Assembly (NCBI RefSeq): GCF_013201035.1
Contig: NZ_CP053707.1
Coordinates: forward strand, 1,736,001 to 1,800,000
DNA length: 64,000 nt
Direction of reading: 5' to 3'
Source of the DNA: Arthrobacter sp. NEB 688
GTDB lineage: Bacteria; Actinomycetota; Actinomycetes; Actinomycetales; Dermatophilaceae
Shown here: piece after piece, positions 17,035 through 26,160 of the stretch
Layout of the letters: each line of letters opens with the position of its first letter
Numbering within the stretch: position 1 is the first letter of the stretch
Translations under genes and position numbers: made by a program
Notes under the pieces: generated by a model
Databases searched by the model: none
What the model was told of the DNA's origin: nothing
The model's input: the letters and a program-made list of their open reading frames with translations, nothing else

Positions 17035-18018
17035 TCACCTCCTGCTCTTGGGGTCGAGGGCCTCGCGCAGCGACTCGCCCATGAGGGTGAAGCCGAGGGC
17101 GACGACGATGATGCACAGCGCGGGGTACACGGCGAGGTGGGCGTTGTCGTAGATGTACGGCTGGGCGCGGCCCAGCATCTGGCCCCACTCGGGACGACGG
17201 TCGTTCGGGTTGCCGAGGCCGAGGAAGGACAGGGCCGCGGCGTCGATGATCGACGTCGCGAGGACGAGCGTCGACTGGACGATGATCGGCCCGAGCGAGT
17301 TGGGCAGCATGTGGCGGAAGACGACCGCCCGCTCGCTGACGCCGAGGGCGCGGGCGGCCAGGACGTGGTCGCTGTGCCGCTGGACGAGCATCGAGCCGCG
17401 CAGCAGGCGGGCGAAGATCGGCACCTGCACGGCGGCGACGGCGATGATGACCGTCAGCTGGCTCGGTCGCGCGGCGAGCGCGGCGATCGAGAAGGCGAGG
17501 AGCAGCGAGGGGATCGAGAGCAGGACGTCGACGATGCGCATGACGAGCGCGTCGACCCAGCCGCCGAGGGCGCCCGCGAGGATGCCGAGCACCATGCCGC
17601 CGGTCAGCCCGAACAGCGTCGCGACGACGCCGACGATGAGCGTCTGCTGGCTGCCGACGAGCAGGCGCGAGAGCAGGTCGCGCCCGGCGTCGTCGGCCCC
17701 GAGCGGGAAGCCCGGCTGCGGCCCCGGCACGGGGTTGGTCTGCGGCCGCACCTGGTCGATGAGGAGGTTCGCGGCCGGGTCGTGGGGCGCGATGAACGGC
17801 GAGATGAGCGCGAGGACGACGAAGACCAGCGTGATGCCCGCGCCGATGAGGAAGACCGGGTTGCGGCGCAGGCGCTTCCACGCGCTGGCGATGAGCGAGA
17901 CGCCCGGCTTCTCGTCGACCGAGCCGGCCTCGCGCACGAGGACGGCCGTGTCGCCGGAGGAGGCGGCGAGGTCGTCGATCCGGTCCTTGCGGCGGTTCAT
18001 CGGGTTCGTGGGGCTCAT
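17035..18018 (-). CDS. oppC: Oligopeptide ABC transporter permease (OppC type)
   Basis: This 327-residue inner-membrane permease has a cytoplasmic N-terminal extension of about 40 charged residues, a first helix, an extracytoplasmic loop with HPLGADDAGRD-like residues (FPLGADDAGRDLLSR), and a core with the EAA-type motif (ARALGVSERAVVFRHMLPN). It forms the channel with OppB. ATG 18018 overlaps the oppB stop by 4 bp. Confidence 0.93.
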   Translation of the reverse strand: MSPTNPMNRRKDRIDDLAASSGDTAVLVREAGSVDEKPGVSLIASAWKRLRRNPVFLIGAGITLVFVVLALISPFIAPHDPAANLLIDQVRPQTNPVPGPQPGFPLGADDAGRDLLSRLLVGSQQTLIVGVVATLFGLTGGMVLGILAGALGGWVDALVMRIVDVLLSIPSLLLAFSIAALAARPSQLTVIIAVAAVQVPIFARLLRGSMLVQRHSDHVLAARALGVSERAVVFRHMLPNSLGPIIVQSTLVLATSIIDAAALSFLGLGNPNDRRPEWGQMLGRAQPYIYDNAHLAVYPALCIIVVALGFTLMGESLREALDPKSRR

Positions 18019-19022
18019 CGGGTCCTCACCCTCGGGTCGATGATCGCGTAGGCGATGTCGACGAGCAGGTTGATGATGACGTAGATGGCGGCCGCCGCGA
18101 GGATGAGGACCTCGAGGACGGGGTAGTCGCGCCGCTGGAAGGCCACCGCGAGGGCGTTGCCGATGCCGCCGAAGTTGAAGACCTGCTCGGTGAGCACCGC
18201 GCCGGCCAGCAGGCCACCGGTCTGGAGGCCGATCGTCGTGACGACGGGGAGGAGTGCGTTGCGCAGGACGTGCCGGCCGCGGACGACCCGCGCGGTGAGG
18301 CCCTTGGACTCGGCGGTGCGGACGTAGTCCTCGCCGAGCACCTCGAGCACCGACGCCCGGGTGATGCGGTAGATGACGGCGAAGGGGATCGTCGCGAGCG
18401 CCACCGACGGCAGGACGAGGTGCTTGAGGGCGCTCGCGGAGCAGTCGAACTCGCGGGTCAGCAGCCCGTCGAGGACGAAGAAGTTGGTGACGCGCGTGCA
18501 GCCGAGGTTGTCCTGGCGGCCCGACACGGGGAGCCAGTTGTGCTCGACGGCGAGCTGGTTCTGCAGGACGAAGGCGAGGAAGAAGACCGGGACCGCGACG
18601 CCGATGAGGGAGATGACGACGAGGCCGCTGTCGACCGGCGAGTTGGCCCGGCGCGCCGACACGTAGCCGAGCGGGATCGCGAGGACGACGGCGATGACGA
18701 GGGCGACGAAGCTCAGCTCGATCGTGGCCGGCAGGCGGTCGAGGAAGATCGAGAGGGCGTCGGTGCCGGGCAGGACGCCGGTCGAGACACCGAACTCGCC
18801 CTGGAGGGCGCGGGTGAGGAACTTCCAGTACTGCACCCACACGGGCTGGTCGAGGCCGAGCGCCCGGGTCAGCGCCTCGCGCGTCTCGGGGGTGGCCCGC
18901 TCACCGAGGATCGCGGAGACCGTGCCGCCGGGCAGCGAGCGCAGCCAGAGGAACAGCAGGAGCGAGAGCACGAAGACCACCCCCACCATCTGGAGGAGTC
19001 GTCTGATGATGAAGCGCGCCAA
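18015..19022 (-). CDS. oppB: Oligopeptide ABC transporter permease (OppB type)
   Basis: This 335-residue permease begins MARFIIRRLLQM, the typical OppB/DppB start, has about six helices and carries the EAA loop AESKGLTARVVRGRHVLRN. TTG 19022 is taken as start because AGGAG lies about 8 nt upstream and the N-terminus fits the family exactly. A Cys-containing periplasmic loop (about 175-195) is larger than in many homologs. A 16-bp hairpin separates the gene from oppA, so expression is probably lower than that of the binding protein. Confidence 0.93.
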   Translation of the reverse strand: MARFIIRRLLQMVGVVFVLSLLLFLWLRSLPGGTVSAILGERATPETREALTRALGLDQPVWVQYWKFLTRALQGEFGVSTGVLPGTDALSIFLDRLPATIELSFVALVIAVVLAIPLGYVSARRANSPVDSGLVVISLIGVAVPVFFLAFVLQNQLAVEHNWLPVSGRQDNLGCTRVTNFFVLDGLLTREFDCSASALKHLVLPSVALATIPFAVIYRITRASVLEVLGEDYVRTAESKGLTARVVRGRHVLRNALLPVVTTIGLQTGGLLAGAVLTEQVFNFGGIGNALAVAFQRRDYPVLEVLILAAAAIYVIINLLVDIAYAIIDPRVRTR

Positions 19023-19053
19023 CGTGAGGCTCCTGGTGTTCCCGGTGGACGAC

Positions 19054-19091
19054 GGTGGCCGCCCCGAACGTCTGTGTTCGGGGCGGCCACC
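19054..19091 (-). terminator. Intercistronic hairpin between oppA and oppB
   Basis: A perfect 16-bp stem (GGTGGCCGCCCCGAAC with its complement, 6-nt loop) lies in the 111-nt gap between the oppA stop and the oppB start. In binding-protein operons such hairpins act as partial terminators or 3'-end stabilisers that raise the level of the binding protein over the membrane components. Confidence 0.75.
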
Positions 19092-19133
19092 GACCCTATA
19101 CGGATGTGCTCGCGGGGTGGGGACCCCGCGCGG

Positions 19134-20807
19134 TCACTTGCCTGCGGTGACGGTGTCGAACATCTCCGCCGTCAGCGGGCTGGCCGTCAGGCCCTGGACC
19201 TTGCCGCTCGTGACGAGCGCCGGCGGGGAGTGGCTGACCGGGATGCCCGGCAGGTACTCCTCGGCGATGCGCTTGTTGAGGTCCTGGTAGGCGGCCTCGC
19301 GCTCGCCCTCGTCGACGACCGCGTCGGCCTTCTTGAGGTCCTCGGACAAGGTCTTGCCCCACGGCATGACGCTCGTGTGGAAGTCGTTGCCCTTGAGGTC
19401 GCTGAAGAAGGTGCCGAGGAAGTTGTCCGCGGCGTTGTAGTCACCGGTCCAGCCGAGCAGCCACATGTCGTACGCGCCGTTGGCGGACACGTCGTCGAGG
19501 TAGCCACCGTTCCACGGCTTGCTCACCTGCTCGACCTTGATGCCGACGGCCTCGAGGTCCTTGGTGAACGCGGCGTGGATCTTCTGGGGGTCCGGCATGT
19601 ACGGCCGCGAGACCTCGGTCGGGAAGGCGAACTTGAGGGTCATGCCCTCGGCGCCGGCCTCGGCGAGGAGCGACTTGGCCTTCTCCGGGTCGTACGGGTA
19701 CGGCTGGAGCTGGGTGTTGTAGCCGGACACGGTGTCGGGCATGAACTGCGAGGCGACCTTCGCGCCCTCGGGCAGCTGGCTCTTGACCATCTGGTCCCGG
19801 TTGAGGGCGTAGGCGATGGCCTGGCGGACCTTGAGGTCCTTGAGCTTCGGGTTGCGCTCCGGGTTCAGGCCCAGGTAGAGGATGTTGAAGGCGGGACGGA
19901 CCTCGACCTTGTTGCCGGCGTCCTCCAGACCCTTCCAGTCGACCGGGTTGGGCAGGTCGTAGCCGTCGATCGAGCCGGCCTGCAGCTCCTGGCGACGGGT
20001 GCTCTCGTCGGGGATGATCTTGAAGACGAGGGTCTTGGTCTTCGGCTGCTCGCCGTAGTACTGGTCGTTGGCGACCAGCGTGACCGTCTTGTTGGCCTCG
20101 TCGTACTTCGAGAGCTTGTACGGGCCGATGCCGACCGGGTTCTTCGAGTACTCCGGGTAGGTGAAGCCCTCGCCCTGCGCCTGGACGTTGTTGGCGTCGC
20201 CCTTCTCCAGCGCCGTCGGCGACTGCATCGAGAAGGAGTCGAGGGAGAGGATCGTCGGGAAGGACGAGGTCGTGCGCGTCACGTTGATGACGGCGTTGGA
20301 GGCGTCCTTGGCCTCGCAGGACTTGTAGAGCGAGCCCTCGGGGTCGTCGCTGAAGGTGCCGAAGAAGTACGTCCAGTACTCGGCGGCGGTCTGGCCGGCG
20401 CCCTTCTGGTTGTACATGCGGTCGAGGTTGTAGCAGACGGCCTCGGCGTCGAACGGGGTGCCGTCGGAGAACTTGACGCCCTGGCGCAGCTTGAAGGTCC
20501 AGGACAGGCCGTCGTCGGACGGGGTCCAGCTCTCGGCGAGCTCGGGCTGGATGTCGGCGGTGCCCGGCTTGATGCCGAGCAGGCCCGAGTGGATCTGCCG
20601 GGTGACCCGGAAGGTCTCGCCGTCGGTCGCGTACAGCGGGTCGAACAGCTCCGGGGCCCCTGCCGCGCCGAAGGTGAAGGTGTCCTTCACGCTCCCGCCG
20701 GTGCTGCCGGTGTCGCCGCCCGAGTCACGCTCGGACTGGGCGCACGCCGACATGCTCAGGGCGGCCGCCGTGAGCAGGACGAGCGGCGCCGTGCGCTTGA
20801 GTGTCAT
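19134..20807 (-). CDS. oppA: Oligopeptide ABC transporter substrate-binding lipoprotein (family 5)
   Basis: This 557-residue extracytoplasmic binding lipoprotein has a signal peptide ending in lipobox MSAC (Cys22), a Gly/Ser-rich linker, then the SBP_bac_5 fold (ELAESWTPSDDGLSWTFKLRQGVKFSDGTPF-type region, shown in part as WTFKLRQGVKFSDG). It captures peptides or related solutes for OppBCDF. ATG 20807 is the start. It is the first gene of the operon, with a leader of about 95 nt containing a small CCGCCCG hairpin. The substrate could also be a nickel complex or a dipeptide, since family 5 is broad. Confidence 0.93.
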   Translation of the reverse strand: MTLKRTAPLVLLTAAALSMSACAQSERDSGGDTGSTGGSVKDTFTFGAAGAPELFDPLYATDGETFRVTRQIHSGLLGIKPGTADIQPELAESWTPSDDGLSWTFKLRQGVKFSDGTPFDAEAVCYNLDRMYNQKGAGQTAAEYWTYFFGTFSDDPEGSLYKSCEAKDASNAVINVTRTTSSFPTILSLDSFSMQSPTALEKGDANNVQAQGEGFTYPEYSKNPVGIGPYKLSKYDEANKTVTLVANDQYYGEQPKTKTLVFKIIPDESTRRQELQAGSIDGYDLPNPVDWKGLEDAGNKVEVRPAFNILYLGLNPERNPKLKDLKVRQAIAYALNRDQMVKSQLPEGAKVASQFMPDTVSGYNTQLQPYPYDPEKAKSLLAEAGAEGMTLKFAFPTEVSRPYMPDPQKIHAAFTKDLEAVGIKVEQVSKPWNGGYLDDVSANGAYDMWLLGWTGDYNAADNFLGTFFSDLKGNDFHTSVMPWGKTLSEDLKKADAVVDEGEREAAYQDLNKRIAEEYLPGIPVSHSPPALVTSGKVQGLTASPLTAEMFDTVTAGK

Positions 20808-20909
20808 CTGTGTGAACCTCGCTTGGGTGTGCGATCGCTCGGACCGCCCGGGTCGGGCGGACGAGGTCCCGCGCGGGCACCGGGCGACCGGCCCCTCGCG
20901 GTTGCACGG

Positions 20910-20938
20910 ACCCTAGCCAGCAAATTGCGCGGGGGGAA
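20910..20938 (-). promoter_or_regulatory. Possible oppA operon promoter
   Basis: On the minus strand TTCCCC (20933-20938) and TAGGGT (20910-20915) are 17 nt apart, about 100 nt before the oppA start. The -10 is good and the -35 is weak. Confidence 0.35.
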
Positions 20939-21062
20939 CGGCCCGACGCGAGTGGTTACCCAAGTGAGACCGAATCCGTGGCGCAGACCTTTCGGCAGGC
21001 CCCCGGAGCCGCGCCACTACGCCGATTCGGTCGCTGGCGCAAGACCTGAGAGACTGGTGGGC

Positions 21063-22958
21063 ATGTCTGCCTCCCGCCGCGACGACCTCCGTAACGTCGC
21101 CATCGTCGCGCACGTCGACCACGGAAAGACCACGCTCGTCGACAAGATGCTCTGGCAGTCCGGAGCCTTCGGCGAGCACCAGCACGTCGACGAGCGCGCC
21201 ATGGACAGTGGTGACCTCGAGCGCGAGAAGGGCATCACCATCCTCGCGAAGAACACCGCCGTCCGGTACGCCGGCCCGGCGGCGCTCGAGGCCGGCATCA
21301 CCGACGGCATGACGATCAACATCATCGACACCCCCGGCCACGCCGACTTCGGTGGCGAGGTCGAGCGCGGCCTGTCGATGGTCGACGGCGTCGTCCTGCT
21401 CGTCGACGCCTCCGAGGGCCCGCTGCCCCAGACCCGCTTCGTCCTGCGCAAGGCGCTCGCCGCGCAGATGCCCGTCGTCCTGTGCATCAACAAGGTCGAC
21501 CGCCCGGATGCCCGCATCGCCGAGGTCGTCGACGAGGTCTACGAGCTCTTCATGGACCTGCTCGTCGACGCCGAGCACCACCAGGACCAGCTCGACTTCC
21601 CGGTCGTCTACGCCTCGGCCAAGGCCGGTCGCGCCTCGCTGACCCGCCCCGCCGACGGCGGCCTGCCCGAGGACGAGGACCTCGAGGCCCTGTTCAAGAC
21701 GATCATCGAGACCATCCCGGCCCCGTCCTACGACGACGAGGCCCCGCTCCAGGCGCACGTCACCAACCTCGACGCCTCGAACTTCCTCGGCCGCCTCGCG
21801 CTGCTGCGCGTGCACAACGGCACGATCCGCAAGGGCCAGCAGGTCGCCTGGTGCCGCCGCGACGGCTCGACCGTCCCGGTGAAGATCACCGAGCTGCTCA
21901 TGACGAGCGCCCTCGAGCGCCGCCCGGCCGAGTCCGCCGGCCCCGGCGACATCATCGCCGTCGCCGGCATCCCCGAGATCACCATCGGCGAGACCCTCGC
22001 CGACATCGACGACCCGCGCCCGCTGCCGCTCATCACGGTCGACGAGCCCGCGATCTCGATGACCATCGGCATCAACACCAGCCCGATGGCCGGCCGCGTC
22101 AAGGGCGCCAAGGTCACCGCGCGCCTGGTCAAGGACCGCCTCGACCGCGAGCTCATCGGCAACGTCTCGATGCGCGTCCTGCCGACCGAGCGTCCCGACG
22201 CCTGGGAGGTCCAGGGCCGCGGCGAGCTCGCGCTGGCCATCCTCGTCGAGCAGATGCGCCGCGAGGGCTACGAGCTGACCGTCGGCAAGCCGGTCGTCGT
22301 CACCCGCGAGGTCGACGGCAAGGTCCAGGAGCCGGTCGAGCGCCTGACCATCGACACCCCCGAGGAGTACCTCGGCTCCATCACCCAGCTGCTCGCCGCC
22401 CGCAAGGGCCGGATGGAGCAGATGACCAACCACGGCACCGGCTGGGTCCGGATGGAGTACCTCGTCCCGTCGCGCGGCCTCATCGGCTTCCGGACGCAGT
22501 TCCTCACCGACACCCGCGGCACGGGCATCGCCAACCACGTCTTCGAGGGCTACGAGCCCTGGCTCGGCGAGATCACGACCCGCATCAGCGGCTCGCTCGT
22601 CTCGGACCGCTCGGGGCCGGCGACCGCCTACGCGATGATGAACCTCCAGGAGCGCGGCACGCTCTTCATCCCCCCGACCACCGAGGTCTACGAGGGGATG
22701 ATCGTCGGCGAGAACTCGCGCGCCGACGACATGGACGTCAACATCACCAAGGAGAAGAAGCTCACCAACGTGCGCTCCGCCGGGGCCGACGTCCTCGAGC
22801 GGCTCGCGCCGCCGCGGGCGCTCTCCCTCGAGCAGTCCCTCGAGTTCTGCCGCGAGGACGAGTGCGTCGAGGTCACCCCCGAGGCCATCCGCATCCGGAA
22901 GGTGGAGCTCGACCAGACCCTGCGCGCCCGCGCCGCGGCCCGCGCCAGGAGGAGCTGA
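21063..22958 (+). CDS. typA: Ribosome-associated translational GTPase TypA/BipA
   Basis: This 631-residue GTPase has G1 AHVDHGKT (16-23), G3 DTPGHADF and G4 NKVD, then EF-G-like domains and the TypA-specific C-terminus. It acts in ribosome assembly and stress adaptation. ATG 21063 is chosen from homology of the N-terminus (MSASRRDDLRNVAIVAHVD). A -10-like GAGACT ends 7 nt before it, so the message may be leaderless. It heads a run of genes (lpqW-like, mshB, flavin reductase, vanW) in the same direction with very small gaps. Confidence 0.96.
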   Translation: MSASRRDDLRNVAIVAHVDHGKTTLVDKMLWQSGAFGEHQHVDERAMDSGDLEREKGITILAKNTAVRYAGPAALEAGITDGMTINIIDTPGHADFGGEVERGLSMVDGVVLLVDASEGPLPQTRFVLRKALAAQMPVVLCINKVDRPDARIAEVVDEVYELFMDLLVDAEHHQDQLDFPVVYASAKAGRASLTRPADGGLPEDEDLEALFKTIIETIPAPSYDDEAPLQAHVTNLDASNFLGRLALLRVHNGTIRKGQQVAWCRRDGSTVPVKITELLMTSALERRPAESAGPGDIIAVAGIPEITIGETLADIDDPRPLPLITVDEPAISMTIGINTSPMAGRVKGAKVTARLVKDRLDRELIGNVSMRVLPTERPDAWEVQGRGELALAILVEQMRREGYELTVGKPVVVTREVDGKVQEPVERLTIDTPEEYLGSITQLLAARKGRMEQMTNHGTGWVRMEYLVPSRGLIGFRTQFLTDTRGTGIANHVFEGYEPWLGEITTRISGSLVSDRSGPATAYAMMNLQERGTLFIPPTTEVYEGMIVGENSRADDMDVNITKEKKLTNVRSAGADVLERLAPPRALSLEQSLEFCREDECVEVTPEAIRIRKVELDQTLRARAAARARRS

Positions 22959-22967
22959 CCCCCGGGC

Positions 22968-24818
22968 ATGTCGAGCAGGAGCGACCGCAGGGCCGAGCAG
23001 GCCGCCGTCTCGCGCAGCGCGCGGCGGCGGGCCGGCCGGCGACGTCCGACGCGTGCGGTGGTGGGGCTGGTCCTCATCGTCGTCGCGGCCCTGGTCGGTG
23101 CGGGGGTGGTCGTGGCGCGCCAGCGCGGCGACGCCACGGACCCCGACACGCTGCCGACCTCCGCGGTCGGTGACCGGGTCGAGACCCGTGGCGGCACGCT
23201 GAGCGCGCTCTCGCTCGGGCCCGTGCCCTCGTGGGACCCGCAGCGCATCGCCTCGCGCGCCGACATGGCGTTCGCCGGGCGGGTCTTCGCCCGCACGCTC
23301 ACGGCGTTCGCGCCGAGCACGGACCCCGCGCAGCAGTCCCGGCTCGTCGGTGACCTCGCGACCGACACCGGCACCGCGAGCTCGGACCTCAAGACCTGGT
23401 CCTTCACCCTGCGCGACGGCCTGACCTGGCAGGACGGCAGCGAGCTCACCTGCGAGGACGTCGCCTACGGCATCTCCCGGACCTTCGCCACCGACGTGGT
23501 CAAGGGCGGCCCGACCGACGCGCTCGCCGTCCTCGCCATCCCGCGCCAGGCCGACGGCTCGAGCACCTACGACGGGCCCTACGGCTCCGGCGAGAAGGCC
23601 AAGGCCGCGCAGGCCGCCTTCGACAAGGCCGTCACCTGCGAGGACCGGCAGATCACGTTCACGCTGAGCACCCCCGTCGGCGACTTCGCGGAGATGCTCT
23701 CGCAGCCGGCCTTCGGCCCGGTCAAGCGCTCGGCCGACCGGCGCGAGGACGGCACCTACGACGTGTTCAGCAGCGGCCCGTACATGCTGCGCGGCGCGTG
23801 GGAGCGCGGCCGGGGCGGCCTGTTCGTCCGCAACCCGCACTGGGACGCCGCCTCCGACCCGGTGCGCAAGGCCTACCCGGACCAGATCCGCTACCAGGAG
23901 GGCCTGGACACCGAGGCCGTCGCGCAGCAGGTCACCGCCGACAACGCGGCCGGGCGCAGCTCCGTCGCGCTCGGGTCGGTCCCGCCCGCGATCCAGCAGC
24001 AGGTCACCGCGGTCCAGAGCCTCGACGAGCGCTCGGTCAACCCGCTGACCGGGGTCGTCGACTACCTCGTCCCCAACGTCCGGAGCACGGTCTTCGAGGA
24101 CGAGAAGGTCCGCCTGGCCCTCGCCGCCGCGACCAACCGCGACGCGTACGTCACCGCGATCGGCGGGGCCACCGCGGCCCAGCCGTCGATCTCGCTCCTG
24201 CCGAGCGCCCTGCCCTCCGCGCACGACGACGACCCGGTCGGGACCGGCCTGCGGGGCGACCCCACCCGCGCCAAGGCCCTCCTCGCCGAGGCGAAGGTCG
24301 AGGAGCCGGTGGAGTTCACGCTGGCCTACCGCTCGGACCCCACCGCCGACAAGGCGGTCGCCGCCCTCGTCGCCGGCTGGCGCCAGGCCGGCTTCGCCCC
24401 GACCCTCAAGCCCATCACCGAGAGCTACTTCTCGACGATCGCCGAGAAGTCCGCGGTCGACGACTACGACCTCTTCTGGTCGAACTGGGCGCCCGCCTGG
24501 CCCTCGGGCTCGACGGTCCTGCCGCCGCTGTTCGACAGCACGATCAACATCACCGCCGAGGGGCCCGGCCGCGACTACGGGTACTTCAGCGACCGCCGGC
24601 TCGACGAGCAGATGGCCAAGACCTCGACCGTCGCCGACCGCACCGCTCGCGAGCGCGGCTGGGCCGACGTCGACCGGCGCCTGCTCCAGCAGGGCGCCTA
24701 CATCGGCCTCGCCGAGCGCAGGGCCCTGTACGTGGCCGGCAGCGACGTGCGCAACCTCTCGGCCAACGCGGTGCTCGGCGGCGTCGTCGAGCTCGCCGAC
24801 ATCGCGGTCGTCCCGTGA
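22968..24818 (+). CDS. LpqW-like family 5 substrate-binding protein, membrane-anchored
   Basis: This 616-residue protein has a basic cytoplasmic N-terminus, one transmembrane helix (about 28-50) and an SBP_bac_5-like extracytoplasmic domain (WSFTLRDGLTWQDGSEL, SGPYMLRGAWERG). No permease or ATPase is adjacent. Its position between typA and mshB matches M. tuberculosis lpqW, a SBP-like protein that regulates phosphatidylinositol mannoside/lipoarabinomannan synthesis rather than import. Unlike LpqW it has no lipobox Cys; the helix itself would anchor it. It starts 9 nt after the typA stop, with GGAGGAG upstream. Orthology is inferred from context and fold. Confidence 0.78.
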   Translation: MSSRSDRRAEQAAVSRSARRRAGRRRPTRAVVGLVLIVVAALVGAGVVVARQRGDATDPDTLPTSAVGDRVETRGGTLSALSLGPVPSWDPQRIASRADMAFAGRVFARTLTAFAPSTDPAQQSRLVGDLATDTGTASSDLKTWSFTLRDGLTWQDGSELTCEDVAYGISRTFATDVVKGGPTDALAVLAIPRQADGSSTYDGPYGSGEKAKAAQAAFDKAVTCEDRQITFTLSTPVGDFAEMLSQPAFGPVKRSADRREDGTYDVFSSGPYMLRGAWERGRGGLFVRNPHWDAASDPVRKAYPDQIRYQEGLDTEAVAQQVTADNAAGRSSVALGSVPPAIQQQVTAVQSLDERSVNPLTGVVDYLVPNVRSTVFEDEKVRLALAAATNRDAYVTAIGGATAAQPSISLLPSALPSAHDDDPVGTGLRGDPTRAKALLAEAKVEEPVEFTLAYRSDPTADKAVAALVAGWRQAGFAPTLKPITESYFSTIAEKSAVDDYDLFWSNWAPAWPSGSTVLPPLFDSTINITAEGPGRDYGYFSDRRLDEQMAKTSTVADRTARERGWADVDRRLLQQGAYIGLAERRALYVAGSDVRNLSANAVLGGVVELADIAVVP

Positions 24819-25672
24819 GGGGCCTGCTCGACGGGCTCGACCTCGGGGGCCGGCCGGCGCGGATGCTCTTCGTCCACGCCCACCCCGACGACGAGACCCT
24901 GACGACCGGGGTGGCGCTCGCGCACCACGCGGCCCGGGGCGACGAGGTCCACGTCCTCACCTGCACCCTCGGCGAGGAGGGCGAGGTCATCCCACCGGCG
25001 CTCGCGCACCTCGAGGGCGACGGGCCGGCGCTCGCCGCCCACCGCCGCGCCGAGCTGCACCGGGCGATGGCCGTGCTCGGCGTCACCCACCACCTGCTCG
25101 AGGACGCCGACGGCGGCTTCCGCGACTCGGGGATGGCCGGCTCGGCCGCCGCGGCCGACCCGCGCGCGTGGGCCGGAGTGCCGCTCGAGGTCTCCGCGGC
25201 AGCGATCGGCGCCGTGCTCGAGCGCCTCGACCCCGACGTCGTCGTCACCTACGACGCCGGCGGCGGCTACGGGCACCCCGACCACGTCCGCACCCACGAG
25301 GCGACGCGGGCCGCGCTGCGCGCGCACGGCGCCGACGTCCCCCTCCTCGCCGTGCTCACCCCCCTCACCTGGGCCACCGAGGACCACGCCTGGCTGACCG
25401 CGACGGTCCCCGGCGGCCAGGGCTGGGTCGTGCCGGACGCGAGCAGCGAGTACGCCGGTGACGTCGTCCCCGACGAGGTCGTGACGCGGGCGGTGCTCGA
25501 CCCCTCGGTCGTCCCGGCCCAGGAGCAGGCGCTGCGGGCGCACGAGACCCAGGTCGTCGTGGGCCCGGGCTGGTACGCCCTCTCGAACCGGCACGTCTTC
25601 CGGCTCGCCGGCCGCGAGGGCTACGCCCGCCTCGACCTCGACAGCGGCCGACCGGTGGGGGAGGCGTCGTGA
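24815..25672 (+). CDS. mshB: GlcNAc-Ins deacetylase MshB (mycothiol biosynthesis)
   Basis: This 285-residue zinc enzyme deacetylates GlcNAc-inositol, the second committed step of mycothiol synthesis. The segment MLFVHAHPDDETLTTG holds the metal ligands (His23, Asp26), with the third His in GYGHPDHVRTH. LTCTLGEEGEVIPPALAHLE is a strong MshB-specific stretch. GTG 24815 overlaps the lpqW-like stop by 4 bp, and the end overlaps the next gene by 4 bp. Its presence is direct support for an actinobacterial, mycothiol-making host. Confidence 0.95.
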   Translation: MRGLLDGLDLGGRPARMLFVHAHPDDETLTTGVALAHHAARGDEVHVLTCTLGEEGEVIPPALAHLEGDGPALAAHRRAELHRAMAVLGVTHHLLEDADGGFRDSGMAGSAAAADPRAWAGVPLEVSAAAIGAVLERLDPDVVVTYDAGGGYGHPDHVRTHEATRAALRAHGADVPLLAVLTPLTWATEDHAWLTATVPGGQGWVVPDASSEYAGDVVPDEVVTRAVLDPSVVPAQEQALRAHETQVVVGPGWYALSNRHVFRLAGREGYARLDLDSGRPVGEAS

Positions 25673-26160
25673 GCACCCCCGACGAGGCCGTCTTCCGGCA
25701 GGCGATGGGCCGGATGGCCCAGGGCGTCAGCATCATCTCGACGAGCCAGGGCGGCCACGACCACGCGATGACGGCCGACACCGTCACCTCGGTCTCGCTC
25801 GACCCGCTGCTCGTCCTCGTGTGCGTCGAGACCGAGAGCCGCTTCCACGACGCCGTCGTCGACGCCGGGGTCTGGGGGGTCAGCGTGCTCGGCCTGGACC
25901 AGCGACCGCTCTCGGAGTGGTTCGCGACGCGCGGGCGGCCGCTGCACGGGCAGCTCGACCGCGCCCCGCACCACCGGGGGCCGCAGACGGGCGTGCCGCT
26001 CATGGACGGCGCGCTGACGACGCTGGAGTGCGTGACCACCGCGGTCCACCCCGCGGGCGACCACGTCATCCTCGTCGGCGAGGTCCTCGGCGTCGAGATC
26101 CCCGACACCGTCGGGCCCGCCCTCGTCCACTACCGCGGCCGCTACGGGAGCATCGCATGA
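25669..26160 (+). CDS. Flavin reductase-like FMN-binding protein
   Basis: This 163-residue split-barrel flavoprotein of the flavin reductase/HpaC type starts with FRQAMGRMAQGVSIIST and has the conserved MTADTVTSVSLDPLLVLVCV. It could provide reduced flavin to a monooxygenase or act on its own. It lies in the mshB operon with 4-bp overlaps on both sides (GTG 25669 start; stop over the vanW-family ATG), which hints at a link to redox homeostasis, but no partner oxygenase is nearby. Confidence 0.88.
   Translation: MSTPDEAVFRQAMGRMAQGVSIISTSQGGHDHAMTADTVTSVSLDPLLVLVCVETESRFHDAVVDAGVWGVSVLGLDQRPLSEWFATRGRPLHGQLDRAPHHRGPQTGVPLMDGALTTLECVTTAVHPAGDHVILVGEVLGVEIPDTVGPALVHYRGRYGSIA

Noticed and set aside
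19064-19081. CGAAC...GTTCG inverted repeat resembling an SOS box
   Set aside because: The spacing between half-sites is 6 nt instead of 4, and the sequence is part of the 16-bp oppA/oppB hairpin.
18270-21062. Very long open frame on the + strand running into typA
   Set aside because: It is antisense to oppB/oppA, has no family motifs and reflects the absence of stops in GC-rich DNA. The TypA N-terminus fixes the real start at 21063.
20913-24224. 1103-codon minus-strand open frame opposite typA and the lpqW-like gene
   Set aside because: It is low-complexity antisense reading opposite two well-supported genes.
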